Below, piece by piece: positions 1 through 10,969 of a DNA stretch of 64,000 nucleotides. Source of the stretch: Hemicordylus capensis (Eukaryota; Chordata; Lepidosauria; Squamata; Cordylidae); contig NC_069660.1 in assembly GCF_027244095.1 (NCBI RefSeq), forward strand, positions 138,187,834 through 138,251,833, read 5' to 3'. Made by a program: the position numbers and the translations under genes. Under the pieces are notes generated by a model. The model saw nothing but the letters and a program-made list of their open reading frames with translations, did no database searches and was not told the DNA's origin. Within the stretch, counting starts at the first letter, position 1. Each line of letters begins with the position of its first letter.

Positions 1-721
1 GCTGCCCATGCATGTCCATGCCTGCTAACTGTCCCAGTGTACCTGGGATTGTCATGACCACTATGACAATCAGGTAACCTCCAGTCCAAGGAAACCATGG
101 ATATGGACTGCCAGGCCCAGAGTCAGCAGGAGTCCCACTGCCACCCCTCCTCGTCCCTCTGGAGTGTGCCCCTCCTTTCCCCTCTCCTCATTCCTCATGA
201 CACCATTGCAGCAGCCAAACCAGCTTTCCCATTGTCTCCTCTTCCTCTCAGAAGAGGAAGTCAGTGAAGGAGAAGACAAGTACAGGGAATGTTCTAGTGA
301 GAGCACCCCCAGTCCTCCTCCTCCTCCTCTGACTTCCTTATCTGGAAGGAGAAGGAGATGACAGGGAAGCCTGCTGGGTGGCAAGCAAAGAGAGGAAAGG
401 AGAATTGTCCCCATTGAGGTGGGGGAAAAAGAAGAAATACCCCACACGGTAGGGGGAGGGAGGTCATGCCTCCCAGGTTGTTTTACCACACTCCCTATGC
501 ATTCACAGGCATGTCCCTATTTTCATCTGTGAAATGTTGGAGGGTATGCATTAATCCAAGTGTAGTTTGGTTCTTATTTTTCCTAAATGGTCTCTGAAAC
601 TGGATAGCAACCATCTAGTAACATACAAATGTCGTTACTCACAGTGAGCCAATGGGGTAGGTTGCAGTATAAAGATAGACACATACACATATATTCAGTA
701 TATATGCGTGCGCGCGCGCAC

Positions 722-754
<33 letters not shown>

Positions 755-2600
755 TTTTAAGACGAAGAACATCCTGCACCATTTGTAAATGCTAATACTG
801 CACCTGGCCCCTTTCAATTTTTTTAAATTTACCTTTATTATAGGGACAATTCTTATTTTACAGTTGGAAGGAACTTTGGAGATTTTCTAAGTCCTTTCCT
901 CTGCTCAGTGCAGGAAACTGCTACAATTTCCCTGAGAGGCTGCCCAGCCTCTACTGGAAAACCTTAAAGAAGAAGAGTTCACCACTCCATGAGGCAAGCT
1001 GTTCCACTGCAAAACAGACCTTCAGAAGCACTCTTGCAGGAAACTCTAGTCTGATATAGCAGCTAAACTCTGGCTTATCTTATTTATATTAATTCTCAAC
1101 ATTCTACAGAGTGGGTTCTCACAATTAAAAAGAGCACAGCTTACTGGAAAATCCCAGTCACTAAGTTGCTTGCACTCTCTCAAAGTGTATTATGAGAGTC
1201 CACAATTGTTTTGTTGATCGCAGATTGGTGCTGCAAACATTTGACATTTAATTGTGATAGTCAGATCTGAACTTGGCTGGTCGATCCTGGTTAAATGTTG
1301 CAAGTTTTCTGCATTGATCTGGAATTGATGGAAATGTCTGAGTTCTCACGACATGTTCCGCAGGAGCATGTAGGGCCCGATAATCGGGATTTTCTGGTAA
1401 GCTGCACTCTTTTCAATTGTGAGACCCCATCCAGTATAATGTTGAGAGTTAATATAAATAAGATAATCCAGAGCTCAGTTGCTGCATCAGACCTGATGGA
1501 TGGAGAAATCTTTGGAAAGCTGCATTAGTCAGTCTGGAAATTCTGTAGTTCCTTTAAGAGGTAATTCTGGTCCACTAAAAATCTATGCTTGATGTTCACT
1601 TTAGCAAGAGCTGGATTTCATCCTTGAACCAATGCAGCAATCTTTATCACATGGAGTGCCAATATGCCTACAGAGGTTCCCCAACCGTAGCACTTTCCCC
1701 ATTTGTTTCTAAGACAAAGAAAACCCCTATGTGTTATTTCATAATGGCTCTAGTCCTTTCATTAAAACTAATACTCCTATATATATTTTTGGAGCATGTA
1801 TGGGATTCTCGATCAAGACACTTCTATTTTCTGCTTCTAAGGTGCCCTCTTAGTAAGAAATAAGAAAGGCCTCACTGTCAAAGGAAATGACATATTTCAT
1901 GACATTCAGTGCAATAATATAGCTGAATTGGAAGTAAGAGACCAGTTGTAATTGTAAATAACTGTCTTATATCTTTAATATAAAGAATCAAGAGAACTGT
2001 TAAAACCTCCTAAACTACTTTCTTATTTTTTAAGATGTGTCCAAAATAGCAGCCATGGTCTTTAAATTGAGGTACAATGGAGAAGGACAAATTTCAGAGC
2101 TACATATTACATGTGGGTGCTTTGTTTTCTTTATTAAATACTATTATTTTCTCTATAGGTTTCTCTTTCTACAATCTATAAGAGGTTGTACAAAAGAGTC
2201 AGTTCTGTTGAACCATATTTCTGTTCACAGTAATTCAGAATTGCACACTTTTCACTGTAAACATGCTGGGCTGTACCCAAACTTGCCACTTTGCTCCGTG
2301 GACAGAAGGAGAGTTGTGCTCATGCAAGAGGATTCCTCCCATCAGTGCAGCTCTCCTTCCATTCATGGAAGGTGCTCCCGCAAGTGGGGTGGGGCGTTTG
2401 GATACAATCATCAATATGTAATCTCATGAATTTTAGCTGTTGAGAGAGTAATTACAACCTCACATTGAAGTCATCTTATTTCTAGGAAAGAATAAGTGAC
2501 AACACTATCTATTTGTTTTTATTTAAAGGATGAGTATTTCACCTTTTAATTAGGAAAAAACCCAAGACAGCTTTCAGTCATATTAAATGTTAACAAAACT
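1..2600. other. unrecognised non-coding stretch
   Basis: I recognise no gene in this stretch. The open frames near the left edge (for example 70-489 minus and 164-361 plus) are low-complexity Ser/Pro/Gly-rich translations of CT- and GA-rich DNA with no domain I know. The only clear feature is the (CG/CA)n microsatellite at about 705-754. The rest is AT-rich sequence that may be unique intergenic or intronic DNA. Confidence 0.5.
705..754. repeat. (CG)n(CA)n microsatellite
   Basis: Alternating purine-pyrimidine run: a short CG-alternating block followed by about 30 bases of CA. The two blocks are directly adjacent. Confidence 0.95.
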
Positions 2601-2639
2601 AAGTTACATTAAAACGAACATTATAAAACTGACATTAAA

Positions 2640-2960
2640 ACCAACTTTATAAAATACAAATGGTAAAAGCCCCCCAATAAATGAACAATAGAAGCATTAC
2701 GCCAGCAGCAATAAAACACCAACATTACTGTATTGTAAAAGTCTTGGCAAATAAAATAGTCAATTAAAGTAGGTGCCAAGTGAGCAACCTTGGGGAGAGT
2801 GTTCCAGGGCTGAGGAACCACTACAGAAGTAGTCCTGTGCCTGGTCTCTACGCACCTGATCTCCAAAGTCTGAAGGCACTTCAAGAGGAACCTCTGATCA
2901 AGATCTTAATGAATGAGGAATTTCATATGGGAGCTTGTGGTTAGACCTTTATTGCAAAAT
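2640..2960 (-). mobile_element. L2-like LINE 3' end (antisense, weak)
   Basis: Read on the minus strand, the segment around 2780-2850 gives a peptide containing PQPWNTLPKVAHLAPTL. This matches the position of the 'WN.LP.E.R.A.SL' motif near the C-terminus of L2/CR1 polymerases. The A- and T-rich sequence toward 2640 fits a 3' untranslated tail. There are no clear element ends and no target duplication, so the subfamily is unresolved. Confidence 0.45.
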
Positions 2961-3267
2961 AAGAAATCAGAAGAAAGGGATACATCAGTCTCAAAGGTCC
3001 TAAGGATGAAGCCTTTCCCTGAGAACTTTATGTAGTCGCAGTAGTGTAGGCTCCATTGTTCAAGGGCATACAGTGCTTCTGGGTCACAGGTGCCCAGTGA
3101 ACCCAAGGGGCCACCATGCTTGCCTCCTCCTCACTCCCTAGGGTGCTTTCCCCACCTTTGCACCTCCCTGCTGTCATTGACTGCACTGCCACCAAGTAGG
3201 TGTGGCACCAGCTGAGAACAGACAGCCCCTTTAAGCAGGCTTGTTCTTGCTAGCAGTTGGGCTGAGC

Positions 3268-3884
3268 AGGGGCAGAGCCACCATTGGGTGAACATGTTCA
3301 AAGAACCCAGGCCATGCCTAATCAGGGGCCGCAAGCATGGCCCCAGCCACCGCCACCGCATCTGATGTCAGGCACAGGGGCGTGGTCTCCCTTCCAAAAG
3401 GAAAGGAGATTGGCCAATCTCCATTTGGAAAGGAGATTGGCCCATGCTGTTTCGAGCAGAGGGTGCCGGAATGACTCTCCCTGCCTTAAAGGCAGGGAGA
3501 GCTGCTCCTGGTCCTGCTACCAATGCAGCGGGGCCGATCGATCTTCCTCCCATACGGAGCTGTGTGGCCCTGTTTAGGATACAGATTGGCCTGCGCTGCA
3601 TTGGCAGCGTGGCCGGAACAGCTCTGCTCAAAGCAGTGCGGGCCGATCTCCTGGCCCCGTTTGGAAGGGAGACCATGCCCCCGCATCTGACATCAGATGC
3701 AGGGGGTGGGGCCGGGCGGCTGTCAGCCTGGCTCTGCTCCTGGGTTTGGTATGGCAGGTGGCGAGCCATGAGCAAAGGGGGACAAGCAACAAGCAGAGGG
3801 GGGCAAGCAAGAGGCTGCACTTCTGATTTTTCCCCAGGCCACCTTCCAAACTTGCTCCAATAAGGCCATTGTCTAGCCTTACAT
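3268..3884. mobile_element. hAT-like element fragment with long internal inverted repeat
   Basis: The left edge CAGGGGCAGAGCCACCATTG is typical of hAT termini (CAGGGGCGGAGC type). Inside, an arm at about 3358-3415 is the near reverse complement of 3655-3712; shared words include GCATCTGATGTCAG and TGGTCTCCCTTCCAAA. Between them a second pair of arms carries CCAATGCAGCG in both orientations. The right end is missing, and a 5S-type SINE begins at about 3886. The several overlapping open frames here are by-products of the GC-rich palindrome and not genes. Confidence 0.5.
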
Positions 3885-3885
3885 A

Positions 3886-4187
3886 GTAACATAAGAAGCT
3901 GCCATATACTCAATAAGACTATTGGTCCATCTAGCTCAGTATTATCTACACAGACTGGCAGCGGCTTCTCCAAGGTTGCAGGCAGGGATCTCTCTCAGCC
4001 CTATCTTGGAGATGCTGCCAGAGAGTGAACTTGAAACCTTCTGCTCTTCCCAGAGCGGCTCCATCCCCTAAGGGGAATATCTTGTAGTGCTCACACATCA
4101 AGTCTCCCATTCATATGCAACCAGGGCAGACCCTGCTTAGCTAAAGGGACAAGTCAAGCTTGCTAAAACAAAACCAGCTCTCCTATT
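3886..4187 (-). mobile_element. 5S-rRNA-derived SINE (family 1), antisense
   Basis: On the minus strand the head reads like the internal promoter region of 5S rRNA: TTAGCTAAGCAGGGTCTGCC, then a TGG...GAATGGGAGACTT segment, the counterpart of 5S TGGATGGGAGACC. The body has a conserved 'gagagagatccctgcctgcaa' segment. The tail ends in the motif seen in other copies as 'gaccaatggtctgactcagtatatggcagctt'. The copies at 47.3 kb (plus) and 29.9 kb (minus, split) are colinear with it. SINEs of this kind are copied by a partner LINE, and the tail probably comes from an L2-like LINE (inference). Confidence 0.75.
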
Positions 4188-4679
4188 CCCATTCTTATTG
4201 AAACTGTTGGCTTCCCTTAATGTTCCTCAGATGCTGAAATGTCAGTAGTCCTATTGAGGCTTCTCTCAACATTCTTTAGATTTTTACCCCAGGAGGATCT
4301 TCCACATTTGTTTTGCTTGAGGCAAAATGCTGGTGTCAGCTCTACAAATGCCTCGGTGCTGTTCCCTTGCATTGCTCTGCCTCAGTGCTGTCATGAGCAC
4401 AGCTCTGCTTCTTTGAGGTTATAACTAAGCTGCATTTAGCCAGTTTGCCTGCCTCATATTACATACTAAACCAGGGCAATTGATACTTAGGCTAGGTGAG
4501 CAGCAAATGAGAGTTCAAATTATACTTAATTAGTACTGCCAATCAACATAAGTAATTTAGCATGGAGTAAGAAAACCAGATTTAAAGCGAGTTTTCTCTT
4601 TTAAAAAACAGAAAAACTAAGAGCACAATCCAGCAAAGGTAGTCGTGGCAAAGTTCAATTGAAATCAATGAGTCTAACT

Positions 4680-5115
4680 AACCTTCACATTTATTTATTT
4701 ATTTATTTATTGCAAAATATATATCATGCCCTTCAGCAAAAAAAAAAAAAAAAAACCTGTCAGAGGAGCAATTGCAAATTGCAATTAGTAAAACGAACAA
4801 AAGAAAAGTTATTGAAAACATCATCAAATGTAAAGACACAGCGCTAAACTAAGACACAGCAGCAAAGACGGGCAGCTATGACATTTTAATTCTTCACTTG
4901 ATAGCCTAAAGATATGAGAATAAATGCTGGGAGAGCTGCCCTGGGAAGAGTGTTCCACAAATGGGATGTTGTTTGCTGCCACCTAACCTCAGCTGGTTGG
5001 CGGCCCTCAGAGAAGGGTAATAAGATCACACTGACATGTACATGATGAGGTAGCATAGCAGGACTTGGTGTTCCTGGAGGGATGAATGAAGTACGCCAGG
5101 AGGTATACTCCCAGT
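4680..5115 (-). mobile_element. L2-like LINE 3' end (antisense)
   Basis: The stretch starts with (TTTA)n at 4684-4710, a reversed A-rich LINE tail, and a short A run at 4739-4757. It continues into a segment (about 4900-5070) whose wording ('gctgccctgggaagagtgttccaca', 'cagctggttggcggccctcagag') matches the reversed C-terminal coding part of squamate L2-like LINEs. It is diverged, and the 5' side is truncated next to a Sauria SINE fragment. Confidence 0.5.
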
Positions 5116-5171
5116 AGGGTCACCCAAAGTGCGAAGGACATCCCAGCTGCCCAGCTAAAGTAAGCAGGCAC

Positions 5172-5330
5172 CTATATTGGGCAGCTGCGATATAGGAAGG
5201 TGCTGGAGGTGGACAATCACTTCGGTGACAATGACAAAGGCACCATTTCACACTCCGCGGGAGAAGGCAATGGTGAAGCACTCCTGTATTTTACCAAGAA
5301 AACCACATGGATAGACAAAATAGAATGATT
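5172..5330 (+). mobile_element. Sauria SINE fragment
   Basis: The body motifs are present in order: a 'gggcagctgcgatataggaag' block, 'caccatttcacactccgcggga', 'gaaggcaatggtgaagca', then 'ctcctgtattttaccaagaa' and 'aaccacatgg'. These match the full-length copies at 36.6 and 49.5 kb. The tRNA-like head and the Bov-B-like tail are not recognisable here, and there is an insertion in the middle. Confidence 0.7.
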
Positions 5331-5349
5331 GTCGATGTAGTGCTGATGA

Positions 5350-6130
5350 TGGACCCCTCAGGTTGGATGGTACTCAACAAACTACTGAGGAAGAGCTGAG
5401 GATCTCAGAAGAAGACAGTTCTGTCACAGCAAATACTTCAGTGCTAAGTATTGTACTATCTACTACTAGGGAGTAAATGCCATTGAGGAAACATCCATAG
5501 GACTCCACTATGTGGACCCCTAGAATCTTACTTTCACCATGATTTCTTCCCATCTGCTTCTGCATTTCCTACAGCTGCATTTTTGAGCAAATATCCCTTC
5601 TATGTTCTTCATATGGAATTCTAAAACTAATTATGTCTGCACTCCATAATTAATGCAGAATATAAGGTGCCTTCAAACAGTTACTTTCCCTAGTCAGTTA
5701 AATGAGTATTAAGACAGACATATATATTTAGGGGAGGAGGGGAAAGCTTATTGGGGAAATTTTAAGAACAATGGAACCAACTTCCTGTGGGACTGGAGAC
5801 AGGATTTTGTGCAGTGGAAATATTGAATGCTAGGTGGCCCTGTTGTGTGCATGCAGAATTAAGGGTGCATTGTGAGGGATTTTTGTTTGTTTGTTTTTCA
5901 GATGTAAAAGTGCTGCATGTCCACTTGTATTAGGGATGTAAATTGATGCTAAACTGCATGACTGACATCTAGTGGATGTTTGCCAGAGTTGCTGTTTACA
6001 ATTAAGGATCCTTTCCCCTAAACTTTAGCAAAGAATAAAAGCTGTTAAGAGCCAGGAGCTGAATACTAAAACCCAATTTCAATTACAGCCTTCATAACTG
6101 AAGAGGTATAACAGGCAGATTGTTTTAACT
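5350..6130. other. unrecognised non-coding stretch
   Basis: This AT-rich sequence has no recognised element and no open frame with a known domain. It may be unique DNA. Confidence 0.4.
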
Positions 6131-6151
6131 CCACTATCAGGCTTGTGCATG

Positions 6152-6154
<3 letters not shown>

Positions 6155-6228
<74 letters not shown>

Positions 6229-6243
6229 CATGCACACACACAC
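6155..6243. repeat. (CT)n(CA)n compound microsatellite
   Basis: About 40 bases of CT repeat pass directly into about 45 bases of CA repeat with one interruption. The open frame over it is an artefact of Leu-Ser and Thr-His repeats. Confidence 0.95.
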
Positions 6244-6574
6244 ATACCAATTTCTTATGGAGGAGGCAACGTGGGATCTGCAGTAGAAACTAAGCTGTTT
6301 GTAGCTGCATGTACCTTGGTGCTGCTGTGAGAATGATATGGTGCTAAACCTATTAGCACGAGTACAACTCCGAGAGCAGTGCAGGTACCACCAACATCAC
6401 AGTCATAGTCACAATGGCATCCATTTGGATGACCCTTAGCACAGTAAGCATCATGTAAATCATATGACTTCTGTGGGACTTAAGTAACCTCCAGAGGAAA
6501 AAAGCCCACTTTCAACCCAACAATAAAAAAGTTCCTGATTTTTTCAGTGACAGTCTAGGGGGGGAAATCCTATA

Positions 6575-7032
6575 CAGGTGAACCCATGGGGTTTCCATTC
6601 TTTGCTACAACCACCACTGATAATGGGGCATTAAGTCAATGGAATTGGGGGGAGGGGTTAAGTTCTCAGAGGCTTCAAAATGGTGGGGAAAACTGCAAAA
6701 ATGGCCGGTAATAATGCAAAGTGCCCTATCATGCTTTACAGGTCTGCAGTTGCACTGCAATGCCCCCCAAATGTGCAAAGTTGCCATTCCCCACATTTTT
6801 TGTGGGATTTAAAAAACACAACAAAATGAGCCACTAAATGGCTCCTTTCCTTAAAATGGTGGCCAGAAATGACCTCAGAGGTCATTTTTGGCCACCCCCA
6901 AACCACAGATATGTGGAAATTAACCCGTTCAAACAATTGCCCCCCTGCATATGCCAAGGTTGGGTGTCATTTACCCAGCCGCGGATACATTGAACCACGG
7001 ATGTTGGTTCCATGAAAGGTGAGGTTTGCCTG
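6575..7032. mobile_element. mariner/pogo-like non-autonomous DNA transposon (family E)
   Basis: The element starts CAGGTGAACCCATGG and ends ...GGTTTGCCTG, so the ends form a short imperfect inverted repeat (CAGGTGAACC / CAGGCAAACC). It is flanked on both sides by TA at 6573-6574 and 7033-7034, as expected for Tc1/mariner-type insertion. It is about 458 bp long with no transposase frame. The internal phrases 'aaaatggtggccagaaatg' and 'ggccac' recur in a second copy at about 24.7-25.2 kb. Confidence 0.7.
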
Positions 7033-7161
7033 TAACCGTTTTTTCAAATGTTCTGTCTTTTAGGAACTCTTTGCACATTGACAATGTTTGCCAAGGAACC
7101 CCCTTATATCTTCCACGGGAGGATCCCTGTACGGGAGAGGACTATGAAGCATATTTTAGGC

Positions 7162-7243
7162 CAGGGCTGCACAACTCTATCACTTCAGCTGGTTTTGGAC
7201 TACAACTCCCATCATCCCAAGCCACAGTGGCCAACAATCAGTG
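7162..7243. mobile_element. 136-bp palindromic MITE, partial copy
   Basis: The stretch begins CAGGGCTGCACAACTCTATC and includes 'ttttggactacaactcccat' and 'cccaagccacagtggcc', the left-arm wording of the 136-bp MITE family. The right arm is largely missing. Confidence 0.6.
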
Positions 7244-7424
7244 ACTATGACTAGACTGCACATTCAGTCTACACAGAGTAATGTCCAGACTTTCTCAACC
7301 TTTCAGCCATACTTCAGGTGAAAGTGTGCCCTTGCACACACTTGACACTCACCTGGATGTAGATAGCAGGGAAATATTAGGTGTGGTGGGAAAACTCTCT
7401 TTTATGTAAGTTTGTCTGCCACAT

Positions 7425-9135
7425 CTGATACTTACTTACATACTTCTATACTGTCCCATCCAAAGGCTCTGGGCAGTGCACAACCAGTAAAAACCAAAGG
7501 CGAACACCATTTAAAACAAGCTACTTGAAACAATGTAAAAACAAATTTAAAACAATGCAAAATCATTTAAAACCAATTAAAATGTGTATCTCATTGCCCT
7601 CATTCATTCATTCATTCATTCCATCTTATTCCAATTAAAATACTTTAAAACAATCTAAAAACCTTGGAAGGCCAGGCCAAATAAGTAAGTCTATAGGGTT
7701 CCCTTGAAGGCCAGCAATGAGTCCAAACGACAGATATCTACTGGGAGTACATTTCACAGACCAGGAGCAGCTCAGAAAAGGCCCGGTTCCGAGTTGCCAC
7801 AAAACGTGCCAGTGGTAACTGGAGATGGACCTTTCCGGAAGACCTCAGCATGTGATGGGGATCATAAAAAAGAAGGCGCTCCCTAAGGTAACCTGGACCT
7901 AAGCTGTTCAAGGTTTTAAAGGTAATAACCAGCACTTTGTATGTTGCTCAGAAACATATTGGCAGCTAATGCAACTGTTTGAGAACAGGCATAATATTGT
8001 CTTTCCGGGTTACCCCAGAGACCATTCTGGCTGCCACATTTTGAACTAACTGAAGTTTCTGAACTATGCACAAAGGCAGCCCCAGTAGAGTGCATTGCCA
8101 TACTCCAACCTAGAGGTTACCAGCTGATGTACCAGTGTTTTAAGATTGTTCTCTTCAAGGAATGGATGCAGCTGTCAAATCAACCAAAGCTGATGGAAAG
8201 CGTTCCTGGCCATAGCCTCCACCAGGGATACTGGATCCACCTTGGATCTACCTGAGGGCTGGATCCAAGAGCACTCCCAGGCTGCATACCTGTTCCTTCT
8301 GGGGGAGTGTAACCCCATCCAACACAGGAAGATCTAGCTCATCCCTCAGATTTTGATCCCCCACAATGAGCACCTCCATCTTGCTTGGATTCAGCTTTAA
8401 TTTGTTGTCCCTCATACAGCCCATTACTGCCTGTAGGTAGGCATTTAGGGAGTGAACATTTCCTGATGATAAGGAGAAATAGATTTGGGTGTCATCAGCA
8501 TACTGATAACCCCCTGCACCAAATCCCCTGATGACCTCACCCAGCGGTTTCATGTAGATGTTAAAAAGCATTGGTGACAGAAGGGAGGCCTGAGGAATTC
8601 CATATAATAGCACCCGTTTCAAAGAGCAACTGACACCAAGCTCCACCATCTGGAATCTGCCAGTTTGAAATGGGTCTAGATAATCAGTTTCCTCCAAAAC
8701 ATCCTGGAGCTGGTTAGCCACCACTCTCTCAATCACCTTGCCCAACCAAGGGAGAATGGAGACCAGCCTATAACTATCCATTACTGAGGGACCTAGGGGA
8801 GGCTTCTTAAGAAATGGCCTAATCATTGCTTCCTTCAAACAAGGAGGCACCCTCCCCTCCCTCAGTGATGATATAAACTAGACCATCTCCAACAATTTCC
8901 CTGCTAGATAGAAGCAGCCAAGTCGGGCAAGGATCCAGAGAACAAGTGGTAGGCCACACTGCTCCAAGCAGCTTGTCCATGTTCTCAGGCATCACAGAAT
9001 GAAACTGAACCAATCTAATACTGCAAGAGGGATTGCTTACCACCACCTTTACAGGTGGTGAGATATTCTCATTGACAAACCCCTCATAAGTTTCCAAGGA
9101 ATCCCAGAATTCTGCAGCAACAGTTGGAAAACCTC
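7425..9135 (-). mobile_element. L2-like LINE, 5'-truncated, long antisense copy
   Basis: Minus-strand reading gives a reverse transcriptase. In order from the 5' side: LDPCPTWLL (near 8930), LPWLGKVIERVVANQLQ (near 8740), YLDPFQTG, LSPMLFNIYMKPLGEVI (near 8560), the catalytic YADDTQIYFS box (near 8490), and KLNPSKMEVLIVG (near 8370). After these come C-terminal coding words and an A-rich 3' tail reaching 7425. The frame is open over 8248-8850 but is interrupted elsewhere, so the copy is dead. It is a close relative of the copy at 21.7-23.8 kb. RT, and probably an upstream endonuclease, would drive target-primed reverse transcription; only the RT half is present. Confidence 0.85.
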
Positions 9136-9177
9136 TATGCAGTGATGGGAAATACAGGAGAGCCACTGTTGACATCA

Positions 9178-9236
9178 ACAGAACTGAGCTGGATGGACTA
9201 ATTGTCTGAATCAATATAAGGCAAGGCAGTGTTATA
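9178..9236 (+). repeat. LINE/SINE 3'-tail fragment
   Basis: 'agaactgagctggatggactaa' followed by 'gtctgaatcaatataaggca' matches the conserved tail shared by the 5S-type SINE and its likely partner LINE. It is short and isolated. Confidence 0.5.
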
Positions 9237-9645
9237 CATTCCTCTATAGGCAGTCAAGTGACCATTTCTTTAACACACACTCCAGCGAAAAGCAACAATG
9301 CGTTGTGTCTTTGCCTCGCAGGAATACAGTCATTTTGACCCATGATTTTGTTTGAAAGGACAATACTGGTAATGGTAATAGTCAGTAAGACAAGTCAATA
9401 AATTGCACTGTACAGAGAATTCATACAGAGAACCACTGTTACATTTTACATCAATAAATAGGCTTCTTAAAGAGGATCATCACTGTTGGCTTTAATTTTG
9501 TATGTCTGGCCCCTCAGATCACACAGTGTTTCTCTCTGGAAGTTTTAAAAGGTCTTTCTACCCTATTGTGCTTTGCGATCATATATCAAACATCAAGCAC
9601 AGCAAGGTGTTGACTTCAATGGGACCACTCATTACACATACACTT

Positions 9646-9856
9646 ATATGTAGCTGCAAGCCCCAAACCCCATATCAGGGGTTCCCAACTGTGGTATTCC
9701 AAATGTTGCTGAACTGCAACTCCTATCAACCCCAGCTACAATTTATTGTGGCTGGGGATTATGGGAGTTGTAGTTCAGCAACATCTGGAGTACCACAGTT
9801 GGGAACCTCTGATATAAGGCATGGGGCTTGCAGCTACATATGGTTGGGAACCCCTG
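9646..9856. mobile_element. 136-bp palindromic hAT-like MITE with palindromic flanks
   Basis: The core at 9676-9811 is a 136-bp inverted repeat, from CAGGGGTTCCCAACTG to CAGTTGGGAACCTCTG, with arms sharing 'gttgctgaactgcaactcc'. Unlike other copies, no 8-bp direct target duplication is visible. Instead the 30 bases on each side are themselves near reverse complements (9646-9675 and 9812-9841, sharing ATGTAGCTGCAAGCCCCA). A further MITE terminus, GGTTGGGAACCCCTG, follows at 9842-9856. Confidence 0.75.
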
Positions 9857-10069
9857 CATTATATCATTCTCATATGAACATGTATAACACAAACAGTTAT
9901 ATGATCTCAATACAATTCAATAACTGTGATGAAATTAACATGACAGTTCACCTTAACTGTAAATGCTGGTTATTTGTCAGGCTGAGTACATATATCTGTC
10001 AAGCTGATTATATACACCGAGACTGGATCCTGACAAGAAAGATGTGCTGAAAGCTAATCTAATAGAAAG

Positions 10070-10262
10070 TGTAAAGCATGTTCTGGACAGGGTTATACTC
10101 CTCTTAAAGGATGAGTTTTGCAGTCTAGGGGTGCTCCTGGATCCAGTACTGTTCTTCAATGACCAAGTGACAGGGGTGGCCAGGAGCACCTTTGCACAAT
10201 TTCAGTTGGTGTGCCAACTGATTGAACCTTTTCCCGAAGAAGGCAAATCTAGCTACTCTACA
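10070..10262 (+). mobile_element. L2-like LINE fragment
   Basis: The plus-strand translation has CSLGVLLDP, then a QVTGVARSTFAQFQLVCQLI-like segment and PFPEEG. This is the post-catalytic region of the L2-like polymerase, seen also at 16.6 kb and, reversed, at 22.45 kb. Both ends are cut off. Confidence 0.7.
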
Positions 10263-10289
10263 CACAGAATAGAAAGAAGAGCTGGTCTT

Positions 10290-10770
10290 GAGGGTGGGGT
10301 AAGCCAGACTAAACTGAGGTTTGCCCAACTTTTGTGGCCGATGAGTGTGGGTTAGTTTAAGTGTATTAACTGGTGTTTGACTGGAGGACCATTTAATGGT
10401 GAGTAGGCAAACCAAGGAACAGCCTTTGCATGTTTTGCAGCCCTTGGCTGGGATCTGTGCCTACTCAGGGGCAGGCTGGCACCCACTGCTCAGAGTTTTG
10501 CAGCCTGGGTGGGTGGGGCTGGCTGACCTCCCCTCAGCGGGGGTTTCACCCTGTGGCTGTTATGATTTCCAGATTCAATCTGGCTGGAACTAACACCCAG
10601 TCTTTTGCCCAGGGTTGGGCGGTCAGTATCCTTATGCGACTGACCCTTGGTTGGGGTTACCACACTCTGAACTATCTTGTCTTGATTTGTATTAATTAAA
10701 TTAATAAAGTGGCCCTAGTTCATCCAACTATATGTGTCTTGTCTTTATTGTGGTCTGGGGGTGCAATGGA
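10290..10770 (+). mobile_element. possible LTR-like fragment
   Basis: This is a non-LINE stretch between a LINE fragment and a SINE tail. It holds a poly(A)-signal context (AATAAAGTGGCCC at about 10701) followed by a short downstream region. Similar wording (AATAAAGCTGTGGCCC, reversed) occurs at about 25.3 kb. This resembles the R/U5 part of an LTR, but no TG...CA ends or target duplication could be fixed. It is an old fossil if real. Confidence 0.25.
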
Positions 10771-10856
10771 GAGTTTCTGCCAGTCAGTGTAAAAATACTG
10801 AACTAAATGGACCAATGGTCTGACTTGTTATCAGGCAGCTTCCTATGTTCCTATGT
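10771..10856 (+). mobile_element. 5S-type SINE tail
   Basis: 'ctgccagtcagtgtaaaaatac' then 'tgaactaaatggaccaatgg' and 'caggcagcttcctatgttcc' match the 3' part of the 5S-type SINE. The 5S-like head is missing. Confidence 0.6.
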
Positions 10857-10969
10857 ACATGGCTAAATCACATCAATTGTATATGCTGGCCTTGGGCCAA
10901 AATAAACCAATACAGTATACAGTACATCAATTGTAGGGTTATTGTATACACACTCTGCTACTGTAATAT

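Noticed and set aside
3368-3973. 201-residue minus-strand frame and overlapping plus-strand frames
   Set aside because: They mirror each other across a GC-rich palindrome and have no recognisable domain. The frame continues into a SINE.
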